This document shows positions 1 through 6,161 of a DNA stretch of 11,077 bases, piece after piece (position 1 is the first letter of the stretch; each line of letters starts with the position of its first letter). Made by a program: the position numbers and the translations under genes. Under the pieces are notes generated by a model, which worked only from the letters and a program-made list of their open reading frames with translations, ran no database searches and was not told the origin of the DNA. Source of the DNA: Acidaminococcales bacterium (GTDB taxonomy: Bacteria; Bacillota; Negativicutes; Acidaminococcales; JAISLQ01). The stretch is from NCBI GenBank assembly GCA_031275255.1, contig JAISPA010000040.1, forward strand, positions 1 to 11,077, given 5' to 3'.

Positions 1-396
1 GGGATAGCCGTAAAGCGACAGGGCCGCGCCCAGCCATTCCCAGTTGTCCATGTGGATGGCCAGCATTACCACGCCTTTTTTTTCGGCTATGGCTTCGCGC
101 AGGAGGTCTTCGCGCTCCAGTTTGACGAACCGCCTGATATTGGCGGGGTTCAGGGCGGGCATGTAGAGTATTTCCATAAAAGTCATGCCGATGTTGCGGC
201 ACATGGCCTTTGTTATTTCCCCGGCTTTTTCCCGGGAAACCATAAGATGCCTACAAATGGCGTCCCGCGCCAGATTGACCTGTTTTTTTATCAAAAGGTA
301 ATATAAAACGCCCAGCATACGGCCGATCGCCAGAACCAGCGAATAGGGCAGCAGGGAAACTGTTTTAACGATACCTCGGTATACCCAGTATAACAC
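1..396 (-). CDS. LpxL/HtrB-family lipid A acyltransferase, 5' part only
   Basis: The first 132 residues are visible; the gene runs off the left edge. The family transfers a secondary acyl chain, usually from acyl-ACP, to Kdo-lipid A at the inner face of the inner membrane. The N-terminus is hydrophobic (LLPYSLVLAIGRMLGVLYYL, about residues 15-34), as expected for the membrane anchor. Near the edge lies AIHMDNWEWLG, which gives the family's catalytic H-x4-E motif. The usual HxGNWE reads HMDNWE here, so Asp replaces the common Gly. GTG at 396-394 is preferred because the purine-rich AAGGGTGG lies about 11 nt upstream and the protein then starts like known members. GTG at 411 is in frame, but the same purine stretch runs into it. 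The gap to kdsC is 17 nt, so it is likely in the same operon. Which acyl chain and position it serves cannot be told from this part. Confidence 0.85.
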   Translation of the reverse strand, partial: MLYWVYRGIVKTVSLLPYSLVLAIGRMLGVLYYLLIKKQVNLARDAICRHLMVSREKAGEITKAMCRNIGMTFMEILYMPALNPANIRRFVKLEREDLLREAIAEKKGVVMLAIHMDNWEWLGAALSLYGYP

Positions 397-413
397 TGTT
401 ATAAGTCCCACCC

Positions 414-941
414 TTATTTTGCTTGCAGCAAAAGTTCAACGCCCGCGTCCCATTTATCCTGCGCCTTCAGTATGAATTCGACGACTTCGCGCGCCGCTCC
501 CTGTCCGCCGCCAAAGCCGGACACAAAGTGCGCCGCTTCTTTCACGGCGTCCGCCGCGTCCCGGGGCGCGCAGGCAAAGCCCGCCAGGCGCATGGCCGCC
601 AGGTCGTTCAGGTCGTCGCCGACGTAGGCGATTTGTTCGGGCGTTATGGCGAACTTTTGGCAAATTTCCCCGATAGCCGGGCCTTTGTCGGTTACGCCCT
701 GGTAAATTTCGGTTATTTCCAGTTCCCGGGCGCGGGCTTTTACAATCTGGCCCGCGCGCCCGGTAACGAACGCCGTTTTGTAGCCTAAACGCCCGGCCAG
801 CTTTATGGCCAGTCCGTCTTTGGCGCTGAAGGCTTTGCACGCTTCGCCGGACGGCCCCATGTAAATCCGCCCGTCGGTGAGCGTTCCGTCGACGTCAAAA
901 ACCATACAGGTTATTTTGCGCGCGCGCGCCAGGTTATCCAC
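414..941 (-). CDS. kdsC: Kdo-8-phosphate phosphatase KdsC
   Basis: A 175-residue cytosolic phosphatase of the HAD superfamily that hydrolyses Kdo-8-phosphate to Kdo, the step before CMP activation. It has no cap domain, as is normal for KdsC, which works as a tetramer. All HAD motifs are present: DVDGTLTDG at 16-24 (Asp16 nucleophile, Asp18 acid/base), FVTGR at 58-62, Lys86 in TDKG, and GDDLND at 108-113 for Mg binding. The C-terminal GGQGAAREVVEFIL is the Gly-rich tail typical of KdsC and separates it from generic HAD proteins. Length is normal. The start is GTG at 941-939. It shares one base with the kdsD stop (TAGTG), so translation is probably coupled to kdsD. Confidence 0.96.
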   Translation of the reverse strand: MDNLARARKITCMVFDVDGTLTDGRIYMGPSGEACKAFSAKDGLAIKLAGRLGYKTAFVTGRAGQIVKARARELEITEIYQGVTDKGPAIGEICQKFAITPEQIAYVGDDLNDLAAMRLAGFACAPRDAADAVKEAAHFVSGFGGGQGAAREVVEFILKAQDKWDAGVELLLQAK

Positions 942-1909
942 TATACCACTCCCTGCCGGACGAGGTCGGTCATGTGCAGAAGGCCGACAATTTTTTTCTC
1001 GCCGTCAATCACCGGCAGTACGGTTATCGGCCGCGGTTTGTTGCTCTCCATAACGTGCAGTGCTTCGGCGGCCAGTTTTTCACGCGTGATGGTTTTGGGC
1101 GTCGCGGTCATCATTTCCCATACCGGCCTGTCGAGAAATTCATAGCCTTTTTTCATCAGCCCGCGCCGTATGTCGCCGTCGGTGAGAATGCCCGCCATGC
1201 GGCCGCCTCCATCAACGACGCCGACCGAGCCCAGCCTTTTGTCGGTGATGACAAACAAGGCTTCGCGCACGGTTTTGTCCTGATTGATCAGCGGAACGTC
1301 GTCATTTTTGTGCATGACGTCGTCCACCGTAAGGAGGAGTTTCCTGCCCAGCGTACCGCCGGGGTGAAAGATGGCGAAGTCGGAAGCGGAAAACTTTCTC
1401 ACGGCTTGCAGGGAAACGGCCAGCGCGTCGCCGTAGGCAAGCGCCGCCGTGGTGCTGGCGGTAGGCGCAAGTCCCAGCGGGCAGGCTTCTTTTTCCACCC
1501 TGACGTCAAGAAAAATGTCCGCCGCCAGTGCTAAGGTAGAGTTTTCCGAACCGCACAGCGCGATTATTTTCGCCCCGATGCGCCGCAGGGAAGGAAGCAG
1601 TTGCAATAGTTCGGCGGTTTCGCCGCTGTTGGAAAGGGCTATGACGATATCGGCTTCCGTAACCATGCCAAGATCGCCGTGTATGCCTTCGGCCGGATGC
1701 AGGAAAAAGGAAGGCGTGCCGGTGCTGGCCAGGGTAGCGGATATTTTACGGGCAACCAGGCCGGATTTGCCGATGCCGGTCAGGACGGTACGTCCGCGGC
1801 AGGCTAAGATCAGATTGAGGGCGGCTTCAAATTCGCCGCCGAGGCGCGGAATGAGCGCGAGAATGGCTTCGGCTTCCGTACGCAGTACCGCGCGGGCGCG
1901 ATCGAGCAT
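941..1909 (-). CDS. kdsD: D-arabinose-5-phosphate isomerase (KdsD/KpsF/GutQ family)
   Basis: Interconverts ribulose-5-phosphate and arabinose-5-phosphate, the first committed step to Kdo; cytosolic. The 322 residues divide into an N-terminal SIS sugar-isomerase domain (about 30-180) and two CBS domains (about 195-255 and 260-322). The residues matching E. coli KdsD Lys59, Glu111, Glu152 and His193 are all present at a constant offset of 11: Lys48 in GIGKSG, Glu100 after SNSGET, Glu141 in EKEACP, and His182 in FHPGGTLG. ATG at 1909 is preceded by a strong GGGAGG site 7 nt upstream. It is separated from kdsA by 133 nt with a promoter-like sequence, so it may be partly expressed on its own. KpsF and GutQ are paralogues with the same activity; kds neighbours favour the kdsD role. 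Confidence 0.95.
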   Translation of the reverse strand: MLDRARAVLRTEAEAILALIPRLGGEFEAALNLILACRGRTVLTGIGKSGLVARKISATLASTGTPSFFLHPAEGIHGDLGMVTEADIVIALSNSGETAELLQLLPSLRRIGAKIIALCGSENSTLALAADIFLDVRVEKEACPLGLAPTASTTAALAYGDALAVSLQAVRKFSASDFAIFHPGGTLGRKLLLTVDDVMHKNDDVPLINQDKTVREALFVITDKRLGSVGVVDGGGRMAGILTDGDIRRGLMKKGYEFLDRPVWEMMTATPKTITREKLAAEALHVMESNKPRPITVLPVIDGEKKIVGLLHMTDLVRQGVV

Positions 1910-1916
1910 TTTTTTA

Positions 1917-1930
1917 CCTCCCGTTGCGGG
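1917..1930 (-). promoter_or_regulatory. kdsD ribosome binding site overlapping a small hairpin
   Basis: On the minus strand CCCGCAACGGGAGG precedes the kdsD ATG by 7 nt. The Shine-Dalgarno GGGAGG (1922-1917) shares its first three bases with a possible 4-bp stem, CCCG-CAA-CGGG (1930-1920). The stem is short and could only modestly affect ribosome access. Confidence 0.45.
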
Positions 1931-1947
1931 TGTTTGCCGTTCACGGC

Positions 1948-1987
1948 CGGGTTTGCCCTATACTGTTCCCTGGCTAAGGCAAACCCG
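1948..1987. repeat. 10-bp perfect inverted repeat in the kdsD leader
   Basis: CGGGTTTGCC (1948-1957) and GGCAAACCCG (1978-1987) are perfect inverted copies separated by 20 nt. The repeat lies 39-78 nt upstream of the kdsD ATG and downstream of the promoter-like sequence at 2002-2030, so it would be in the kdsD mRNA leader. No U-run follows it on the minus strand, so it is not a standard intrinsic terminator. It could be an operator or an RNA stem; nothing in the sequence decides between these. Confidence 0.7.
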
Positions 1988-2001
1988 ACTCTGTTGTTAT
2001 A

Positions 2002-2030
2002 AATATACCATATTTTACGGCCATATTAAA
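2002..2030 (-). promoter_or_regulatory. possible sigma70-type promoter for kdsD
   Basis: On the minus strand TTTAAT (2030-2025) and TATATT (2007-2002) are separated by 17 nt, in an AT-rich stretch between GC-rich genes. The -10 box is good and the -35 box is weak. TATAAC overlaps just downstream and is an alternative -10. Initiation here would give a leader of roughly 90 nt that includes the inverted repeat at 1948-1987. This is a prediction from base pattern and position only. Confidence 0.4.
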
Positions 2031-2042
2031 GATTGCCGGGGA

Positions 2043-2873
2043 TTATTTCAGGCCGCCCCGGCAAAGGACCGCATCTATTGCCAATACGTCCGTCAGAAGT
2101 TTTTCCAGTTGGTCGATCCTTAACATGTTCGGCCCGTCGGAGAGGGCTTCTTCCGGGTTGTCGTGTACTTCGAGGAAAAGGGCGTCTATGCCGGCCGCCG
2201 CGGCTGCGCGCGCCAGGCAGGGGACAAATTCGCGCTGCCCGCCCGAGGTTTCCCCCCGCCCGCCCGGCGACTGTACGCTGTGGGTGGCGTCCATCACCAC
2301 CGGATAGCCGAAAGAGCGCAGGATCGGCAGGGAACGCATATCCGTGACCAGGGTGTTGTAGCCGAAACTTACCCCACGTTCGGTGAGCAGAATGTTTTCG
2401 TTGCCGGCTTCGCGTATTTTGGCTATGACGTTTTTCATGTCCCAGGGAGCGAGGAATTGGCCTTTTTTTACGTTTACCGCCTTGCCCGTCCGGGCGGCGG
2501 CATAAATAAGGTCGGTCTGCCGGCACAGAAAGGCCGGTATTTGCAGGACATCCAGCACCAGCGCGGCCGCCGCCGCCTGTTCCGGTTCGTGTATATCGCT
2601 GACAACCGGCGCGGCCAGTTCTTTTTTCAGCGCGCCGAGCTGTTTTAAGCCTTCTTCCATCCCCGGGCCGCGAAAGGATGCGAAGGACGAACGGTTGGCT
2701 TTATCAAAGGAGGCTTTGAACACATAGGGCATACCGAGTTTATCCGCTATGGCTTTTATTTCCCGCCCGATCATAAGTGTTCTTTGGTAATCTTCCAGCA
2801 CGCACGGCCCGGCTATGAGCAGCAGCGGATTTTTCCCGCCTGCCGCGTAACCGCCTATTTTTACTGTGTTCAT
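2043..2873 (-). CDS. kdsA: Kdo-8-phosphate synthase KdsA, metal-dependent type
   Basis: Condenses phosphoenolpyruvate with arabinose-5-phosphate to Kdo-8-phosphate in the cytosol. The 276 residues form a TIM barrel with the family motifs [12 protein letters not shown] (52-63), SDIHEPEQ (92-99), CRQTDL (117-122), [14 protein letters not shown] (133-146), [10 protein letters not shown] (167-176) and [11 protein letters not shown] (195-205). The metal ligands known from Aquifex KdsA (Cys11, His185, Glu222, Asp233) map at a constant offset of 13 to Cys24 (in IAGPC), His198, Glu235 and Asp246. E. coli has Asn in place of this Cys, so this enzyme should be metal-dependent. ATG at 2873 is served by AGGGAG upstream. 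It starts 16 nt after kdsB ends, in the same transcription unit. Confidence 0.97.
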   Translation of the reverse strand: MNTVKIGGYAAGGKNPLLLIAGPCVLEDYQRTLMIGREIKAIADKLGMPYVFKASFDKANRSSFASFRGPGMEEGLKQLGALKKELAAPVVSDIHEPEQAAAAALVLDVLQIPAFLCRQTDLIYAAARTGKAVNVKKGQFLAPWDMKNVIAKIREAGNENILLTERGVSFGYNTLVTDMRSLPILRSFGYPVVMDATHSVQSPGGRGETSGGQREFVPCLARAAAAAGIDALFLEVHDNPEEALSDGPNMLRIDQLEKLLTDVLAIDAVLCRGGLK

Positions 2874-2889
2874 GCTCTTTCTCCCTGTT

Positions 2890-3642
2890 TCATACGGTTT
2901 TTCTCGCGCCGCCGGCCAAAACCAGCGCGTTTATTTTTACAAGGTCTTCCGGTGTGTCCACGCCGAAAGCCGGATTTTTCGCCGTAAGGACCTTTATCTT
3001 GCAGCCGTTTTCCAAGGCCCTTAGCTGCTCCAAACCCTCGGCGCGCTCAAGCGGGCTTTGCGGCAGGCGCGCGAAGCGCAAAAGAAAATTTTTCCGGTAG
3101 GCGTATATCCCCACGTGTTTAAAAGGGGCAAACCCGTCCGGGCAGCGCGGGTAAGGGATGAGCGAGCGCGAGAAGTACAGCGCGTATCCGTCTTTGTCCA
3201 CCACTACTTTTACCGCCGCCGGGTCGTTATACTCATCCTCCGGCAAGGGCGCTCCGGCCGTCGCCATTTTAAGGCGCGCCTCTTCCAGCAGGGTACGCGC
3301 CAGCCGGTCAATCAGTTCCGGCTCGATCAAAGGTTCGTCGCCTTGCACATTGATGATCACGGACGCTTTTTTGCAATGCGCCGCCGCTTCCGCCAGCCGG
3401 TCGGTTCCGCTAAGGTGCGCGGTTGAAGTCAGCAGGGCGCGGCCGCCGAAAGCGGCGACCGCGCCGCATATCCGGGCATCGTCCGTCGCGACGGCCACCG
3501 CGTCAACCAGCGACGCCCGGCACGCTCTTTCGTAAACATGCTGAATCATGGGCTTGCCCGCTATATCGGCCAGGGGTTTGCCCGGCAGACGGGTAGACGC
3601 GTATCTGGCCGGGATTATGCATACGACTTTCGCTTTATCCAT
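2890..3642 (-). CDS. kdsB: CMP-Kdo synthetase KdsB
   Basis: Activates Kdo with CTP to CMP-Kdo, the donor used by WaaA; cytosolic. The 250 residues show the nucleotidyltransferase motifs [15 protein letters not shown] (10-24), VATDD (51-55), SGTDRLAE (78-85), NVQGDEPL (98-105), then [10 protein letters not shown] and KHVGIYAYR, and near the C-terminus GVDTPEDL (227-234), whose Asp is a Mg ligand in the family. Length is normal. The start is ATG at 3642, giving [20 protein letters not shown] lies upstream. The reading frame stays open further upstream, but that part only mirrors the lpxK gene in another frame. The first 28 nt overlap the end of waaA-lpxK, which suggests coupled translation. Confidence 0.95.
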   Translation of the reverse strand: MDKAKVVCIIPARYASTRLPGKPLADIAGKPMIQHVYERACRASLVDAVAVATDDARICGAVAAFGGRALLTSTAHLSGTDRLAEAAAHCKKASVIINVQGDEPLIEPELIDRLARTLLEEARLKMATAGAPLPEDEYNDPAAVKVVVDKDGYALYFSRSLIPYPRCPDGFAPFKHVGIYAYRKNFLLRFARLPQSPLERAEGLEQLRALENGCKIKVLTAKNPAFGVDTPEDLVKINALVLAGGARKTV

Positions 3643-6161
3643 TCTCTCGCTTCTTCCCCTGTCAGCGCTTTCGCCAAGATTTCCTGAAAAGCCGCGCCGT
3701 CGCCGATCAGTTTGACTTCTATACACAGGATGTAAAGAGGGCAGGAGCGTTGGAGCGCGATAAATTCTTTCGGTATTTTCACCGCGTCTTTTTCGGTGGT
3801 AATGATCGCTTCCGCCTGTTTCCAGGCCGCCCGCTCCATGATGTATTCCATTTCTTTCGTGTTGTAGTCGTGATGGTCCGGGTAGCGGATGGCTTCGATG
3901 AGGTTGATGCCGAGATCGGTGATTGTTTGTTCAAAGGAGGCGGGATTGCCTATGGCGGAGAAAGCGATCGCCGTCTTGTCGCACAATTCCCCGGCCGGCA
4001 GGCATTTTTCGCCGCTTTCTTTATCCCATTCGGCGATTTCTATGAAGTGGCGCGGCATGTGTATGCTTTCAAACACCGGCGCGGAAGGGTTGTTCCTCCC
4101 GAGGGCGGAGCGCACGTATTTACGCGAAAATTCCAGCGACTGGTCGACTTTGGTCAGGAGAAACAGGTCGGCCCGGTCCAGATGGGAAAGCGGTTCGCGC
4201 AGGGTGCCGCGCGGCAAGAGGCAACTGTTGCCGAACATGTTGAGCGTGTCCACTAAAACTATGTCAAGGTCGCGCGCCAGCTGCCAATGCTGGTAGCCGT
4301 CGTCCATGATCAGTACGTCGACGTCCATGTTTTTCGCCACGTATTCGCCGCTGATCGCGCGGTCTTTGCCGATGACGACCGGCACGTCCGGCAGCTGCTT
4401 GGCCAAAAGGTAGGCTTCGTCGCCCGCTTCATAGGCGCTCATGTAAATACGCCGCCCGTCGGAAACTATCCCCACGGGTTTGTCGCAATGCGCACGGTAG
4501 CCGCGATTGAGCACGGCTACTTTGTACCCCATGGAACAAATCAGCGTCGCGAGGGTTTTGACGGTAGGCGTTTTGCCCGTGCCGCCGAGGGTTATGTTGC
4601 CAAGGCTGATGACCTTGCAGGAAAGACGGTTTTTCCGGCATAAGCCGGTTTTGTAAAGAAGCAGTTTGGCCGCCAGCCCAAACCCGTACAGGAGGGAGAA
4701 AAAGCTGAAAAAGGACATGACGATGATGTCCCAGCGGCTGCGCACGTTGCCGTGCAGAAGCTGATAGAGGTTGAATTCCATGCGTTTGGAAAGGCTGTTG
4801 TCCTCGCTTGACGACCAGTTGATGATGGAATAGGAGCGCGGCTGCGGTTTGACTACAGGGCCTGCCAGCACTTCTTTCAGAAATATCATGCTTTTCCCCG
4901 CCGCGCCGCGGTTTTCTTCTATAACGGCGTAAGACGCCGCTCCCATGCCCGCCTTGAGGCTGTCGTCGGAAAGTATCCGCAAAAGCTGCCCGGTCAGTTC
5001 CGCCTGGCTGTTTACCGTAACGCAGGCCCCGCGGTTGCTTAAGAGCGAATAGGAGTCTTTAAAGTTAAACATGTTGGGGCCGACGATGATGGGTTTGCCG
5101 TGCGCGGCCGGTTCCAGGACGTTGTGCCCGCCGTGCCTTATCAGGCTGCCGCCGACGAATACGACGTCGCCGACCGCGTAAATACGGCCAAGTTCCCCTA
5201 TGGTGTCGACGAGTATGACCGGAAATTCCGGCCTTTGCCCTTCGGACTGGTTCAAAAGTTCCGAGCGTTTGCCGCAGACAAAGCCTTTTTCCCGCGCGAC
5301 TGCCTGTATTTCATTGTTGCGCCCGGGTTTGCGCGGAGCGATCAAGAGGCAGGCGCGGGGGAATTTTTCGCGTACCGCGGCAAAAGCGGCGACAAGGGCC
5401 TTTTCTTCTCCCGGGTGGGTGCTGCCGGCCACAATGACCGGATGGTTTTTCTCAATACCCATTTCCACCAGAAAGCGCTGTTTGTCTTCCGGCGTAACTT
5501 CGGCGTACGTCTGGTCAAATTTGGTATTGCCGGTTATGACGACCTTTTTGGGGTCGGCCCCCAGCCGCATTATATATTCGGCGTCAAGGGCGGATTGCAT
5601 GCAGAAGCGCCCCACGCTATTCAGCATGTTGTCCAAAATGCCGAAAAGGTATTTGTAGGTTTTTACGCTTTTGTCGCTTATGCGGCCGTTTACCATCATC
5701 ACCGGTATGCCGCGCATGTTTATGTCATGCAAAAAGTTCGGCCACAGTTCGGTTTCGACCGGCATGAAGATGCGCGGGCGGATGCGTTCGACCACTATGC
5801 CGGTAACGAAAGGCATGTCCATCGGGAAAAAGATCACGGCGTCGGCTTCCGGGATGATTTGTTTCGCCATGGCGTACCCGCCGGTGGTAACGGCCGATAC
5901 GACGATCGGCACGTTGGCAAAGGTCTTGCGTATTTCTTTGACCAAAGGGCTTGTCGCCACTATTTCGCCCACCGACGCCCCGTGTATCCAGATGGAATTG
6001 CGCCCGGCCACGGCGCTTATTTCGTCGTCGCGAAAAAACCCCATGCTTTGGCGGAATCGCTTGGGAAAACCTTTTTCCCGGCAGGAGCGATATATGTACA
6101 CAGGAATGATGCAAAATATAAACAGTAATATAGCCGCTATATCATAGATTAAGTATAACAC
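3615..6161 (-). CDS. waaA-lpxK: fused Kdo transferase (WaaA) and lipid A 4'-kinase (LpxK)
   Basis: One 848-residue reading frame joins two lipid A enzymes. Residues 1-432 are WaaA, which adds Kdo from CMP-Kdo: a hydrophobic N-terminal helix (about 4-22), IWIHGASVGE (57-66, Glu66 the presumed catalytic base), MPVETELWPN (133-142), GNTKFDQ (211-217), GSTHPGEE (246-253) and HGGHNVLEP (343-351). About 433-460 is a polar linker. Residues 461-848 are LpxK, which phosphorylates tetraacyl disaccharide-1-phosphate at 4': a hydrophobic segment (about 477-503), P-loop GGTGKTP (526-532), MDDGYQH (619-625), LLPRGTLREP (649-658) and TTEKDAVKIP (788-797). Each half is full length. GTG at 6161 is chosen because GGAG lies 7 nt upstream. 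The gene overlaps msbA by 20 nt and kdsB by 28 nt. Met461 at the linker has no ribosome site, so a separate LpxK is unlikely. Confidence 0.93.
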   Translation of the reverse strand: MLYLIYDIAAILLFIFCIIPVYIYRSCREKGFPKRFRQSMGFFRDDEISAVAGRNSIWIHGASVGEIVATSPLVKEIRKTFANVPIVVSAVTTGGYAMAKQIIPEADAVIFFPMDMPFVTGIVVERIRPRIFMPVETELWPNFLHDINMRGIPVMMVNGRISDKSVKTYKYLFGILDNMLNSVGRFCMQSALDAEYIMRLGADPKKVVITGNTKFDQTYAEVTPEDKQRFLVEMGIEKNHPVIVAGSTHPGEEKALVAAFAAVREKFPRACLLIAPRKPGRNNEIQAVAREKGFVCGKRSELLNQSEGQRPEFPVILVDTIGELGRIYAVGDVVFVGGSLIRHGGHNVLEPAAHGKPIIVGPNMFNFKDSYSLLSNRGACVTVNSQAELTGQLLRILSDDSLKAGMGAASYAVIEENRGAAGKSMIFLKEVLAGPVVKPQPRSYSIINWSSSEDNSLSKRMEFNLYQLLHGNVRSRWDIIVMSFFSFFSLLYGFGLAAKLLLYKTGLCRKNRLSCKVISLGNITLGGTGKTPTVKTLATLICSMGYKVAVLNRGYRAHCDKPVGIVSDGRRIYMSAYEAGDEAYLLAKQLPDVPVVIGKDRAISGEYVAKNMDVDVLIMDDGYQHWQLARDLDIVLVDTLNMFGNSCLLPRGTLREPLSHLDRADLFLLTKVDQSLEFSRKYVRSALGRNNPSAPVFESIHMPRHFIEIAEWDKESGEKCLPAGELCDKTAIAFSAIGNPASFEQTITDLGINLIEAIRYPDHHDYNTKEMEYIMERAAWKQAEAIITTEKDAVKIPKEFIALQRSCPLYILCIEVKLIGDGAAFQEILAKALTGEEAREWIKRKSYA

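Noticed and set aside
454..840. A 128-codon open frame on the minus strand inside kdsC
   Set aside because: It is an Arg/Gly-rich shifted frame of kdsC; the kdsC frame has every expected motif.
1948..1987. Inverted repeat read as an intrinsic terminator after kdsA
   Set aside because: Neither strand has a T-run directly after the stem, and the loop is 20 nt, so termination is unlikely.
3643..3726. N-terminal extension of kdsB to an ATG at 3726
   Set aside because: The added residues are Arg-rich, absent from KdsB proteins, and mirror the lpxK coding sequence in another frame.
5100..6128. A 342-codon open frame on the plus strand opposite waaA-lpxK
   Set aside because: It is rich in His, Phe, Arg and Gly with no recognisable motif and lies fully antisense to a well-supported gene. 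Long open frames opposite GC-rich genes are expected. The other plus-strand frames in the window fail for the same reason.
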